From Hypoxylon rubiginosum (Eukaryota > Ascomycota > Sordariomycetes > Xylariales > Hypoxylaceae): a stretch of DNA of 64,000 nt. The notes below the pieces were generated by a model. It was given only the letters and a program-made list of their open reading frames with translations. It ran no database searches and was not told the DNA's origin. Shown here one piece after another: positions 47,524 to 58,574 of the stretch. The position numbers were made by a program, and so were the translations under genes. Positions within the stretch are counted from its first letter, which is position 1; every line of letters starts with the position of its first letter. The stretch covers positions 1,302,001 through 1,366,000 of the forward strand of contig CADCXA010000021.1 in assembly GCA_902806565.1 (NCBI GenBank). Direction: 5' to 3'.

Positions 47524-48381
47524 TTATAACTTTGCTGGTGCCATGGTCGTATTGTCACGTTTAGCTATCTCGATCTAGAAGAAATAAATGTCGAGGCTTT
47601 TCTAACGCTTTCTTCCAAGGCATCTCACGCCCCTGGCCGTCTCATAGACCCCATGATCGGAAGAAATAGTTATTAGGTATTAATTATTATTATTATCAAA
47701 TTAGCCAAATAATAACTCTGTACTATGTTTCTCGCTACTAGAGACTTGCCAATGGTAGGCACTTTTTGAATAAATCATCATGTGCAACTGTTAACAATGC
47801 CTAGGCTAGGAGTGGGAAGAATGGAAATTCCAAGAGGCACACTAGGTACCAGGTATGGAAATTCCGTGTCTGCGTCTATAGACTAGAAAAGTACGATGAT
47901 AGGGGACATATATATATTGAGCGCGTGGTTGAAAGATGGTTGCTATTAAAAATAAAAAGGCTTTCTACTTGTGCAGTCCTGGGATCTACTTTCGTGTATG
48001 AAGCTTGGTGGGCAGCAGCAATATTTATGTGCCAGTTGAATACTTGTTAAGTTGCCCTTTTCCGTCTGTTATTTGCAAGTCTTCCTACAGCTGAAGGGTA
48101 TAGGTGGTTTAGAAGAGGGAATGGCTGCACGGCCACTGGCAACTGGTACCTTAGGTGCAGAGGTAGGTACCTAAGGTAACTGGCACCTAGCCGGCGCCCC
48201 CAGTGGGCAGCCCTGTGTTGCTGGGCCGCTCAGCAGTCTCCAGGTCGCGGTTGCCCTGCCGGCGCCCTGCGCCCTGTGCACGCACGTGCCGCCAGTTCTC
48301 CCACCAACCAAACTGAAAGCATATAGGTCTAGAGAACAGTCCTGTTTTTCATAACCGTGGGGCAGGAACATAGGGCAAGAC

Positions 48382-48702
48382 TGGCCTAGGTGTTGCGGTG
48401 CATCTTGAGGGGCCCGCAGGACTGGGAGACCACCAGTTCGAGCCCGGCCGAGGGAGCATTGCGGGATTGGTCCCCCGCCTTGCACCTCGAGCTGTTCTGA
48501 GTCCTCAGAAACGATCCATCCCCTGCCGATGAAGCCCTAGACGAGGCGAGGACGAAACCCTTCGGGTTGATCGCAAAGAAATATCCTGTATGGAAACTAA
48601 GGGAGGCGCATAAGTCACGTCCGGTTCAAAATAGACGTGATATGGGCCTTGAGGAGGTGAGTTTTTTTTCTCTTTCTTTATTTTTTATTTTTTATTTTTT
48701 TT
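48382..48702 (+). mobile_element. SINE-like element with tRNA-type Pol III promoter
   Basis: TGGCCTAGGTG at 48382-48392 fits a Pol III A box and AGTTCGAGCCC at 48435-48445 a B box, with about 42 nt between them. The surrounding arms no longer pair as a tRNA. About 215 nt later the unit runs into T8 and a T-rich tail (48662-48702). This layout is that of a tRNA-derived SINE. Borders and target-site duplications could not be determined. Confidence 0.35.
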
Positions 48703-49280
48703 CAAAACCCAAGTTCGTATGTCCCAATTCCCCTTCCCACGTTCCTCACCACTTCCTTTAATTATTTTCTCGGTTCCTTACCAAGTTCTCTAGGTACCTC
48801 TCGGTAGGTATATTATGCCAGCAGACCGCCAACATCTTTGCCCACACTCCCTATCCCCTCCCCTAAGATGGCTTTTTACTAACCTAGAGACTGGCCCAAG
48901 TTCATAAATCTAGCACTTGAAATTTCACCACGCAGATCTTTGTTATGAAAGAAAATTCGAGAACTTATTCAGATGAAATATTCATTAGTACCTTAGGATA
49001 AATGTACGTCTAGATTCGAGCGCCTTATTGCTGCGCACACTTCAAGGCCCTTGTCCCTTTTTGCGAGCTACGCGAGTAACTATTCCTTCCCAGATCTAGC
49101 AACGACACAGTTCTTAGACCCTTTACTATTCGTCATTATTTGTACCACTAGCGAATTCCCGAGCTCCGGTGCTATGCAGTCAATAAACAATCCTTCCCGC
49201 CCGTCTTTCCCCCCTCCCCTCCCTTTTCCAAGCCAGCTAATGTACTCCCCGGTCCCGAGAATGGCGTAAAGACTCGTTTT

Positions 49281-51421
49281 TTACGCGTGATAGATATCCG
49301 TAAGAGCCGGCCAGTTGTTGTCGTTCATCGTCCAGCCCTCGACCTGGTAGACCTGCTGGTAGGGCTCGAAGCCGAAAGTAGGAGCGATGCTCGGGGCCGC
49401 GGTCATGAGGGAGGTGGGGACCCCGGCCCACGCGTCCGGCTCCGATATGCCCGGCCTCCAACTCTGGTTCGTTCGCGGCGTCAAATATTCTTTCGCGACG
49501 ACCTTGACATCTTCGGCTACCTTCTGGGAGAGAGGCCACGTCTCTCCGTGCGCCGTGAGTATCTGTATGAGCCTGTTGAGTCGTTCCCGAAAGACGAGCG
49601 AGTCCAACCCGAGGAAGACGCAGGCGTCTAGGTAGGTCAAGGCTACCCGGAGCGCGCCTAATGCGAACATGGCGCGTAGGCTCCTCGTGGGGAAAGACCG
49701 CCGGAAGAGGTCGCAGAAGCCGTTGGCGGCCTGGATGTCGATCGGGTGAGGGTTCCAGCCGAATCCTTTGACTAGCTGTCCTTTCCGATCGGGACCTTTC
49801 GGGGGTCCTAGAGGAAAATATTCTCGAATATTTATGCCATTCCTGGGAGTAGGTTGCCTAAGCCGAAGTCGGTTGCTGTCGCAGAGGTCAATTATGTGTA
49901 TCCATGCTTCGTAGGTGCTACCCAAAAACTTACACGTGGGCGATAGCGAGGCCGTGGTATAGTACAACGTCTACCACGCCGTCCGGGTCGACGAGATTCA
50001 TCTTCCACTTCGGCACGCGCCGCAGCCAGTCGCAGATGCGCGAATCCGCCCGTTCGAATATCTCGGGCTTTTTATCTGCCGACGCTTCGTGATACGGGAG
50101 CACCAGATCGGTCTGGATCTTGCAGATGTCGATGAGGTACGCCATCGACGAGAAGTCGGATTGCCCTAGGCTGACCTGCGTCTCGTATTGCGATTGGGAC
50201 ATGGGCTGAGGTATTTTCTAGGGACATGTTAGACTTAATGTGTACGATGAGACTGTCGAGTTAGGAACTAGGCTGCGTAAAATCGGATCTCTGGCGTTTG
50301 AGAACCTCAGCAATGAGAGTGCTTAAAAAGAAGAAAATAAAATTTACCCCTGAATCGTATTCCCATTCTTCACAAGGCAGGTCTACATCAGAATTCACAT
50401 CTGTGATGGGGAGACTGGAACCTGTTTCGCACAGACTCCTCGCGGAGTCTTGGAAGGTCAGACACCACCAAGTTCTTCGGTAACTTTCCGCGAGTACAGA
50501 GTCGGAGGTGGCGTCCGCGAACGTCTTGCGGTTCATGCCGAGGTCAACGGCTATGTTGATCGCTCTGTTGGACCAACCGGCGTGGTGGTCGAATTTCATC
50601 TCTCCGAAAGCTGCGATGCTCAATATTAGTAGTCCTTGCACCGACTGCACGGTAAATGGCAGCAACGCGCATGCCGTAGAATAGGCTTCCTCTCTCAACT
50701 CGTCTGAGGGGACTTCAGTGCTATACAGCGATCCGCAAAAATTGATAACGGAAAGCAGGAAGTGGTACGAGTCCGGGTCTGATTCGACATGATTCATGAA
50801 AAATCTCCTGGGTGGAAGGCAAGGGTAGCTGGGGTGGAAGTAGGTGTAGAAGAGGTCGAGCAGTACCTCTTTTTCGTTCTTAGGTGAGACTGAGGTTTGC
50901 GACTCCGGATTGATGGTCCAACCGCCCGGAAGGTCGTGAAGAGATTGAACCGAGGGAGCCGTCGAACCGGGATTCGAGGTCGAGAAAAATGAACCGGACG
51001 AAGCTGCCGGCGGCTTGTCCGAAATGAGGCTTCGCTTCTTGGGATCGCGAATGCCGCGTCGCGATTTCGCGTAGAAACACGGCTTATCCTCTTGCTGGCA
51101 CCGCTTGCACGCAGGTAGCGTCGCGTCGCATTTGACGTGCTTGCTGCGGCATTGAACGCAGGCTAGCGACACGCGTATATTTGCTTTAGATCGATTGGCG
51201 GCCTTCGGCTCCGACCCTTCGGGCGACGAGACCGTGGAGGCTTGCCGACTGAGGCTTCCTGCCGTGTTCTCGCTATCCCGGCTCATTACCATTAGGCCGT
51301 CGAGGGGAACGGACAGACGGAGTGGGTTCTTTTCTTTTTCTTTTTTTTCTTGTTTTCTGCTAAATTCGTATAGCGATCGCTCGCTAGGATTTTGCCGCCG
51401 TGGGTACTTAACGAAATGCAC
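49281..51421 (-). CDS. Zn2Cys6 transcription factor with fungal_trans domain
   Basis: Nuclear DNA-binding regulator of the Gal4-type zinc cluster class. Model: exons 51421-50348, 50217-49934 and 49842-49281, 639 residues. The start may instead be Met44 or Met46 (51292 or 51286), since the preceding stretch is Lys-rich and leader-like; that gives 594-596 residues. The zinc cluster is complete: Cys88-x2-Cys91-x6-Cys98-x6-Cys105-x2-Cys108-x6-Cys115, followed by a basic linker (KSRRGIRDPKKR). The fungal_trans region covers about 190-480, with FYTYFHPSYPCLPPRRFF, AFGEMKFDHHAGW and the RTWWCLTFQD block. The last intron's acceptor is ambiguous (several AGs keep the frame); I chose CCCAG at 49843. 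The target genes are unknown; no adjacent pathway genes exist. Confidence 0.85.
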
Positions 51422-53452
51422 CGAACTCCCGTTCGTGCCCGTTTGAGAGTTTTAGGATCGCACCATAAGCCTAAGTCGGGTCGACGATGACACACAGTAG
51501 GGTCTGGACTTGTGGCCGGTGAGCGTGTTTTTCTTCTTCTTCATATAAGAAACAGCCAGCTGAGAGCAAGCCTTTACATTTAGTTCTGACGAGATGTCTA
51601 TCAACGGCAGGGTTCTCGGGGGGTGTTAAATGGGTCCAAATATCATCGATGATCAGGCGGCTATGTACAATAGAGAAGTACCATGTCGCATGTCGCAAAT
51701 ATGCAGGCTTGGTGAGGTTTAAGCAGTAGGACCCATGAGTGAGTGCCCCTTAGAGCTGTCAGCGGTGGAGATATCTTGGCTCCGTCAGCCCTGCTGTCCT
51801 TGCGGTGGGGCCCAGCAGACCACGGGCAGTGAGCAGGGAGCAGAAGGTCTGATATGCGCGATAACGCGGTCGTAAGGTCGTATTGGCAAGGGGGGTATTT
51901 AGTGCGATCTTGAGCTGTGGCTGCATCCAGTCACCTCTCGCATGTCAGGGTCAGCCATCTGCTGCGAATAGTCGCCAATGGGGGCCAGTTATTTCTTTTG
52001 GCTCAATTGGCCGCTTGCTGGTGTAACCAATGCATAGCCCTCGTTAGCAATGGTTTGGTAACATCTCCTTAATATCTAAAGAGTAGTATACGGCTACACC
52101 AACACGAAGGGAGCATAGTCGCCAGTCATACAACTCATGGCGTGTCACAAAGTAGGTCGGCTCTGAATTACAAGTATATTTAATAACGGAGCTATGTCTA
52201 AATACAGCATTACACGAGATGCCCGGGGCAAGATATCTGGCTCATTGGCACCACCAACACAATACCAAGAAAGGTAAAGGCCAGCATGAACCAAGAGTAT
52301 AGAAGAGTATAGAAGAGTGTACCTAGATCGCGATCAGAGCCTCTGAAATCTAGATTGCGAATCTCGGATCTCTTTACCAATAATAATAGGCGAGTGTTTC
52401 CTATCCCGCGGACTGGAAGTTTCGGGATATGAAGTCATATGCAGCCCAATCCGATATTACTGCAATCAATCTGGCGTCGCAGTCTATATCCCCTGAAAGC
52501 TGTAAAAAAGAGACTTGCAACTATGCAACTAATCACTTGACGAGTAAGCGGGCTTTGAGTCCTAATTGCTTAGCCGTTTCTGGTTACACCACATTGATTG
52601 ATGACCTCTCTGGTTTGAAGCTGAATTTCAATGATACCCTCAAGTTCGCAGGTCAGGTAGGACTAGGTGGTTGAGCGGAGTGAGGGCGAGGATGAGGGTG
52701 AGGGTGAGGAAAGCGGGTGGAAGACCACGCCACAATAACGGAGCGGCAACATTTCCGCCCTTTACTATGCATATGACGAGAGGCGAATATAATAACGCTG
52801 CTGATTTAAAATTTTATATTTGCTTCTTTGACATTCTGTATTAATAAAGTTGGAATTGTTTAGTCGTCAGTCGTGAAAATATAATTTGTAAAAGTCCATC
52901 CAAGTCACACGAATTTACACGTGGTTCTCCTGTCCGGGCCTTCTTACAATTTGATAAGGATACTCCGTACTGATTCGGCCTTAATTGTCCACTTTGTGGC
53001 TGCTTAGGTAAGTCAAGTAACTTTGGTCGGTACTACCGAGGTTTGACGCAGCCAAGACATCTTAAACCCAATCGACACGCATTAACCTCGGCGTACTCCG
53101 AAAAGATATCGAAACATTGGACGAAGCAAGACTAGGGAAACCCACAACGTCACCGTCAACACTTTTCCCCGGATGCACTTTGGTCGTTAGTTCGTTCCGC
53201 CTTTTCTAAGCCTCATTAAACGTTACAACGGTGAAAGAGACCGAGATCCAAGGTGCCGACATTCGAACCTCCCGTCACCGATTTTTGACATTCGACATTT
53301 GACATTCGATACTCGACATCCGTAATCTGTCATCCGACTCCCGATTTTCCTTCTGCGTGACTTTTTCGGAAAGGAGCTATGCCGTGAATGAGGCCGCGCT
53401 CAGCCACCACCATCAACAGAGCTTGAAAGCGTCCTATCATGTGGTAGCTCAG
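51422..53452. other. divergent promoter region, gene-free
   Basis: Shared 2-kb 5' region of the transcription factor (-) and PEX2 (+). A GACATTCGA-type tandem lies near 53287-53330 and a GAGGGTGAG-rich stretch near 52680-52715. No gene is seen. Confidence 0.45.
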
Positions 53453-54883
53453 ATGAGCTCTACCAACTTCGCTCAGGCCCAGCAGCGTTTGGCTGCGCGT
53501 CGGCAGGCCCGCGAACGAGAGGCTCAAGCCCGCCTTGCCGCTACCCACCAAGCGTCACGAGCTTGGTCCGAAGTTACGCGATTACCATACCCCTTGAACC
53601 GGCTCGGTTCCACAACCCTATCAGCATGGGAGGTTATCTCATCTCGCGAGGGCACCAGGCCTGCTTTTCGAGTCGGACAGGTTGACGCTGAGCTACTAGA
53701 TGAGGACCTCGTTGGTCAGTTACGTGACCAGGTCGGAGAGGCACTCAAATACTTTGGAGGTACTATCAAAGATGATTGGTCCGCGGAGATTCTTCTGGCA
53801 CTTCGCCTGGTTCTCTTCAAGCTGAGCGTGTGGGATCACGATGCAACCTACGGCGCCGCACTGCAGAATCTCAAATACACCGATGCAAGACAGGACGGGC
53901 CAGTATTGACATCCCCCACCAAGTGGCAAAAAGGTCTATATGGTTTTATAACCGTTGGAGGGAAATACGGTTGGACCAAATGGGAGAACTGGTTATTAGA
54001 TCAGGATAATGGATACGATCAACCCTCACCCGCGGTACAAAGACTCTCGAAACTCACATCAAAAATCACCAATCTCCATTCGGTCGCCGCTTTCGTATCC
54101 TTCCTTGCCTTCCTGTTACACGGGAGATACCGGACCATATTGGATAGAGTGCTTAGAATGCGTCTCGCTCCACCCACCAGTCAAGTCAACCGGGAAGTGT
54201 CTTTCGAGTACCTCAATCGACAGTTAGTATGGCATGCATTTACCGAGTTCCTACTCTTCGTATTACCCCTGGTAGGTATCAATAGATGGCGTAGATGGCT
54301 TAGTCGCACCTGGAGAAAAACAAAGGAGATCATCAACGTCGGTACGGAGGATGGTGATACCAGCAAGCAGGGCGATTACGCGTTCTTACCTGAGCGTACC
54401 TGCGCTATCTGCTATCAGGACCAAAACTCGGCGGTCTCAGAGACGGAAGTCCTAGCTGCCGCCACGTCGAGCGGAGTGGTGGGATCAGCACAGACGGACA
54501 TCACTAATCCCTACGAGACGATCCCTTGCGGATGCATATATTGTTTTGTGTGCCTCGCGACGAGGTTGGAACGCGAAGAAGGGGAGGGATGGACTTGTCT
54601 ACGGTGTGGGGAACTGGTGAAGGAATGCAAACCGTGGGGTGGGGATGTCCTGGAAGAACAACCCAAACAACCACCGCCTACTATAAAGCACGTCGGGTTT
54701 CTAGACGATGAAAAGCCCGCATTAGTTTCATCGCAGGAGGACGACGACGGTCTTGATCAGCCTGAAGAGGCAGTTTTAGACGAGGAGACTAAGGTGGCAA
54801 CGCTATATGATACCCCTGAAGATAATGATTCCGAGGTGTACGAAGAAGAGGAAGCTGGAGTCGAAGACGATTTCGATAACTGA
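53453..54883 (+). CDS. PEX2: peroxin 2, peroxisomal RING ubiquitin ligase
   Basis: Peroxisomal membrane E3 of the Pex2-Pex10-Pex12 complex, which ubiquitinates the import receptor Pex5 for recycling. The gene is intronless, 476 residues. The first ATG of the open frame (53453) gives the usual MSSTNFAQAQQRLAARRQ start of filamentous fungi. The Pex2/Pex12 N-terminal domain spans about residues 45-290, with several hydrophobic segments (YPLNRLG, ILLALRLVLFKLSVWD, VAAFVSFLAFLLHGRY, FLLFVLPLVGI). The RING domain has Cys317-x2-Cys320, a long 38-residue loop, then Cys359-x-Cys361-x2-Cys364-x2-Cys367, and Cys382-x2-Cys385. Cys361 occupies the position that is His in many Pex2 RINGs. The C-terminal 80 residues are strongly acidic. 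PEX13 lies about 45 kb away. Confidence 0.95.
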   Translation: MSSTNFAQAQQRLAARRQAREREAQARLAATHQASRAWSEVTRLPYPLNRLGSTTLSAWEVISSREGTRPAFRVGQVDAELLDEDLVGQLRDQVGEALKYFGGTIKDDWSAEILLALRLVLFKLSVWDHDATYGAALQNLKYTDARQDGPVLTSPTKWQKGLYGFITVGGKYGWTKWENWLLDQDNGYDQPSPAVQRLSKLTSKITNLHSVAAFVSFLAFLLHGRYRTILDRVLRMRLAPPTSQVNREVSFEYLNRQLVWHAFTEFLLFVLPLVGINRWRRWLSRTWRKTKEIINVGTEDGDTSKQGDYAFLPERTCAICYQDQNSAVSETEVLAAATSSGVVGSAQTDITNPYETIPCGCIYCFVCLATRLEREEGEGWTCLRCGELVKECKPWGGDVLEEQPKQPPPTIKHVGFLDDEKPALVSSQEDDDGLDQPEEAVLDEETKVATLYDTPEDNDSEVYEEEEAGVEDDFDN

Positions 54884-57800
54884 ATACTGGTTTCTCTACC
54901 GTCTCTTACCTCGCTGAACCCACAGGGGGATGTCCAAACTTGGGGAGGACAGGGTTCGGGATCTACAGCGGCAGGATCAGGTAGCCGCCTATGCTAATAA
55001 TAACCCCCTATTAATCATGCTCATCAATTAAGATAAGAAGATGCGCACATTATAATTAACTTGTCCCGTTCAAAAATGGGCGGACACGCGTTCGTAGAGG
55101 AAGTTCGGCCGACGATCTTGTTCACGATGGCAAGGTTTGAATGTTGTTCTTCCTTTTCATCTCAGCCAACCGATGGTCTACGCCAGAGGCCTCGCGCGCG
55201 TTCACTCTCCAATAGCTAGCCAAAACAAGAGAATCACCGCATGTCTTCCATCATAGTTTTCTCACCCTGATACATATGTGTGCGACCGGTCATCGTCGTA
55301 GAATACTACCAAGTTGGAATCGAGATAGCCTATTGCCCGAACCACCCCTGGCTCTAGGGGGGTTGACCGGATCCACTAGTAAGGCTGCGGGATAGTTTGG
55401 GGAGTAAACTACAGGAGGCGCAGCTCAGCTCGCCGGAGCCCTCGTCAAAAAGCTTCTAGCCAGGTTTTTTTTTTTTTTCCAACGGAGATCTCGTCAACTT
55501 TTTTTTCATCGTGAAGCTCCGCTACTGAAACTAGATCTTTCCCAACTCCTGCACCACGGCCCGAGCGTACCGAACTGATGGGTCCGGTAGTTGTGATGTT
55601 ATTTTTGTCCTCCCCGTAAAAGTTCCCTTCGAAGGAATCGGAATACCTAGTCTTAAGATCCTTCATATAAACCGTTGCAAACTCAGGTGGCCCCATTTAG
55701 CATGCTTACGTGAGTACCATCATGCCGCAACGAGATCTTGTTCCTCAAGCGAGTCTATTTGTATGTCATCACGTCTAGGCTGGAACAGAAATCCTGGTTA
55801 TAGCTAATAGCCCAAAGGTCCAATCACGGCTCGAATTCTCTCGCGTTCTTACGTTCTTATTACCGTTGTGCATGAAGGACATCCCATCGAGGGCCTCCCT
55901 TAAATTAAGTATCAGACGCATACTTCTCTTACCTGCAGGTCTTTCCATGTCCGCCAGCCGCGACAGATGACAGCATCGTGGAGTTAGCTTAAGCTTAGAT
56001 TTTCAGGCTCCGTGCCCTCTGCTCCGCGGGGATATTTGTTCATGCTCCGCATATTGTCCTGTACGGGTGAGATGAGTCAGCATCACCGGTGACTCTCGAG
56101 ATGTCCATCGATGCAATGATAAGCGGCGAGACTAAAGGAGAAAGACATCAGCAAGACGACGGCGGTCTCTTCCCTCAACACTGAAAGTCGGCAAAAGCCA
56201 GAAAAGCACCAACAACCAACATGGAAGACATTGCATGCTTACCGGCAGTAGCTTCGCGTTCTCGAACCTCATTTCAAGACATCAACAAAATAAAACATGC
56301 GGCTTTCATCTAGAACTCGCTGCAGAATCGGATGATCGTTTAATCTAGACGGGACTCGAATATACGCGCCCCTTGTCTTTCTCCAGCATCTCCGAACGCA
56401 TTGACTTCCTTGAACCTCGCGGCACTTGTCGTAACGAACGTTTTATTATATACCATATATTTTTTCCCCTCGCGCTTCACGCGGCTACGACCGTATATCC
56501 GTATATGGTTTCTCGCTTCAGCATCTCGTCTCCGATTGGTGTGCCTGCTAATGTTGCTCCTTGATGCTGTGCTAGGTTGAATGCGGGACATTTCACTGGA
56601 TATGAGAGAGAGTGTGTGTTATTAGGAAACGCAACATCGTGGTGGCACTACTATAGTATGTAGATGGTTACCTCAAACCAGTCTCGGCCGGTGGGTAACA
56701 CAGCAGCTCATCGAGCGGGTTATGTAGGTGTCGTGTTGCCTTGCCTGTCACATCTGACCATCACGCCGCCGCAATAGGTTGGAGCAAGCCCTTTTTACTT
56801 AGTAAAGCCGCCCCGGCCGCCCCCAAGGAATTTCCAAGGTCGTTTTTAAGAGGCCACCCAATGTGCTAGTATTCCCGCCGTTACCCACCGGATATACTCC
56901 ACGGCAGATCTGTAAAAGTCCCGAATAGTATAGAGGGACACCGAAAGGGAAAAAAAAAGCACGTTGGTTTGAACCATTTGCCTCGTCTGTGTTGCATTGC
57001 ATCCCGCAACTTGCTTGGGGTACATACATATACACGCATACATGTCGATACATCCGTATCGATCTTGCCAGCATCTTGCCAGCATTGGCGCGAACCTGAC
57101 TGTCGGGTTTGATAAGTTGCCACCGGCCCAGATTGGAGTAGCATCGAGCGAGTACGAACTGTCGGGTAGCCGTAACGGCCGGTAATGAGGCGTAACAGTC
57201 CCAAGGCTACCTGCCTACCAACATGTACTATGTCACTTGGATGAGGCTCAAAGGAATTGACCCTCGCCGCAACTTGGAATATCCCTAACGTTATACGGAA
57301 GTATCAACATTCATGATAGAAGGTAGAAACAATCCAACGACGTTAGCCAAGAGTAAGCTAAGTTGCATATATGTAAGTTTAAATATGTACCTTAGGTAGG
57401 TATGTAGCTAAGGATGTAAGTTCAAAGGTTCAATGTTGGAAACCGGTGAAGGAACAAAAAAGACGACTGATTGAACAATGAATTAGAACCCCGACCAGCC
57501 CGACGCGGCCGAAATTGGAAATTGGACGGCGTGAGGATAGCGAAAATGGCCGATAGACAAGCGGAACTAGCGCCCCACAGGAGCTTTGGGAGCTATTTCT
57601 ATTTGATCTAGGGGATCAATGACCCACTAGTACCTTTGTAGTTTATCGGTTCAATGGTTCATTGAACTATCGTCATGTGCCCTTCGTGCATATCGCCATA
57701 CGGCATACATACAGCATACAGCATACAGCATACAGCATACAGCATACAGCATACAGCATACAACATACCGCATACAGCATACAACATACCGCATACCTAA

Positions 57801-58574
57801 CACCACCTGCCTTACCCTAACAAGGCCCTTACCACATGTCTACATGCACCTCTCCTCCTCTTCCATCTGCTACGCATCTACTGCATCGCATCGACCTCAA
57901 CCACCCCGGACGCCGACGCTAGCCAACACCTGCCCCCCGGGCATAGGAACCGCAAGGAACCGCAGGTAACCAACCACAGTCGACAGATAAACCTAACCTG
58001 CAGCGCACCGCGATCACGAGCTCGCAGGAACTACTTCCCTATCTTTGCCCGCCTCTGATCGGTGTGCCTCACCTAATCCCTCGCGTATCTTTCCCTCCCC
58101 ATATTACCTTGCATAAGGCTCAGAATCCGGGCTCCCGCGCGAGAAGGGAGGCAGAAGCAAACGCCTTCGTCGTCGTCGCATCCCCCCGAAGCAAACCGCG
58201 TCCCGATTTCAAACCCCGAGTTCCATCTCGCTCTTTGTCGCGCTTCGCCTCACCTCGTATGATCTCCCACCTTTCGAGCGTTTCCATACACGATCCAGCT
58301 GCAGCTCTTAGCTGCAGCGGCCACGGCAGCAACAAGTAGTAGTAGCAGCAGCAGCTCAACGTTTCTGGACCGTCATGTGCGCCGTCTCCGAGCACCGGGA
58401 CCCCTACGAGCACCAGCACCAGCAAAAGCATCGCCAAGACGAATAAGACGCCGCGCGATCGCCAAGAGACGCAGATAAGCCGCCGACCAAGAAAATACAG
58501 GGAGCGGGAGCGCAGGAGAAAGGCAGGCGAGCGAACGAACAAAGGACCTTCCAGCGAAAGCCAGGACGAAACCA
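54884..58574. other. 3.7 kb gene-free region
   Basis: No supported gene. An 83-codon minus-strand frame at 55445-55696 reads somewhat like protein but has no motif or splice context. A CATACAG minisatellite lies at about 57703-57797. From about 58080 the sequence is C-rich leader leading to the next gene. Confidence 0.45.
57703..57797 (+). repeat. CATACAG minisatellite
   Basis: About twelve 7-bp units of CATACAG, later interrupted by CATACAA and CATACCG variants, about 780-870 bp upstream of the next ATG. Too regular and short to be a CRISPR-like array; it is a plain tandem repeat. Confidence 0.8.

Larger units (their letters stand above)
44453..49280. other. 4.8 kb gene-free, repeat-bearing region
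   Basis: Holds a (GTGTAG)n stretch near 44555-44580, TTAGGG-like repeats near 44777-44803, a second LTR-like copy (45391-45553), a 9-bp inverted repeat at 47499-47523, and a SINE-like Pol III element (48382-48702). No intact gene is seen; frames of up to 124 codons have no motif. Confidence 0.45.

Noticed and set aside
55445..55696. 83-codon minus-strand frame with Lys-rich end
   Set aside because: Reads somewhat like protein but the Lys run comes from a poly-T tract and there is no motif, neighbour exon or promoter evidence.
57703..57797. Regular repeats that might suggest a CRISPR-like array
   Set aside because: Units are 7 bp without spacers and the genome is fungal; it is a simple minisatellite.
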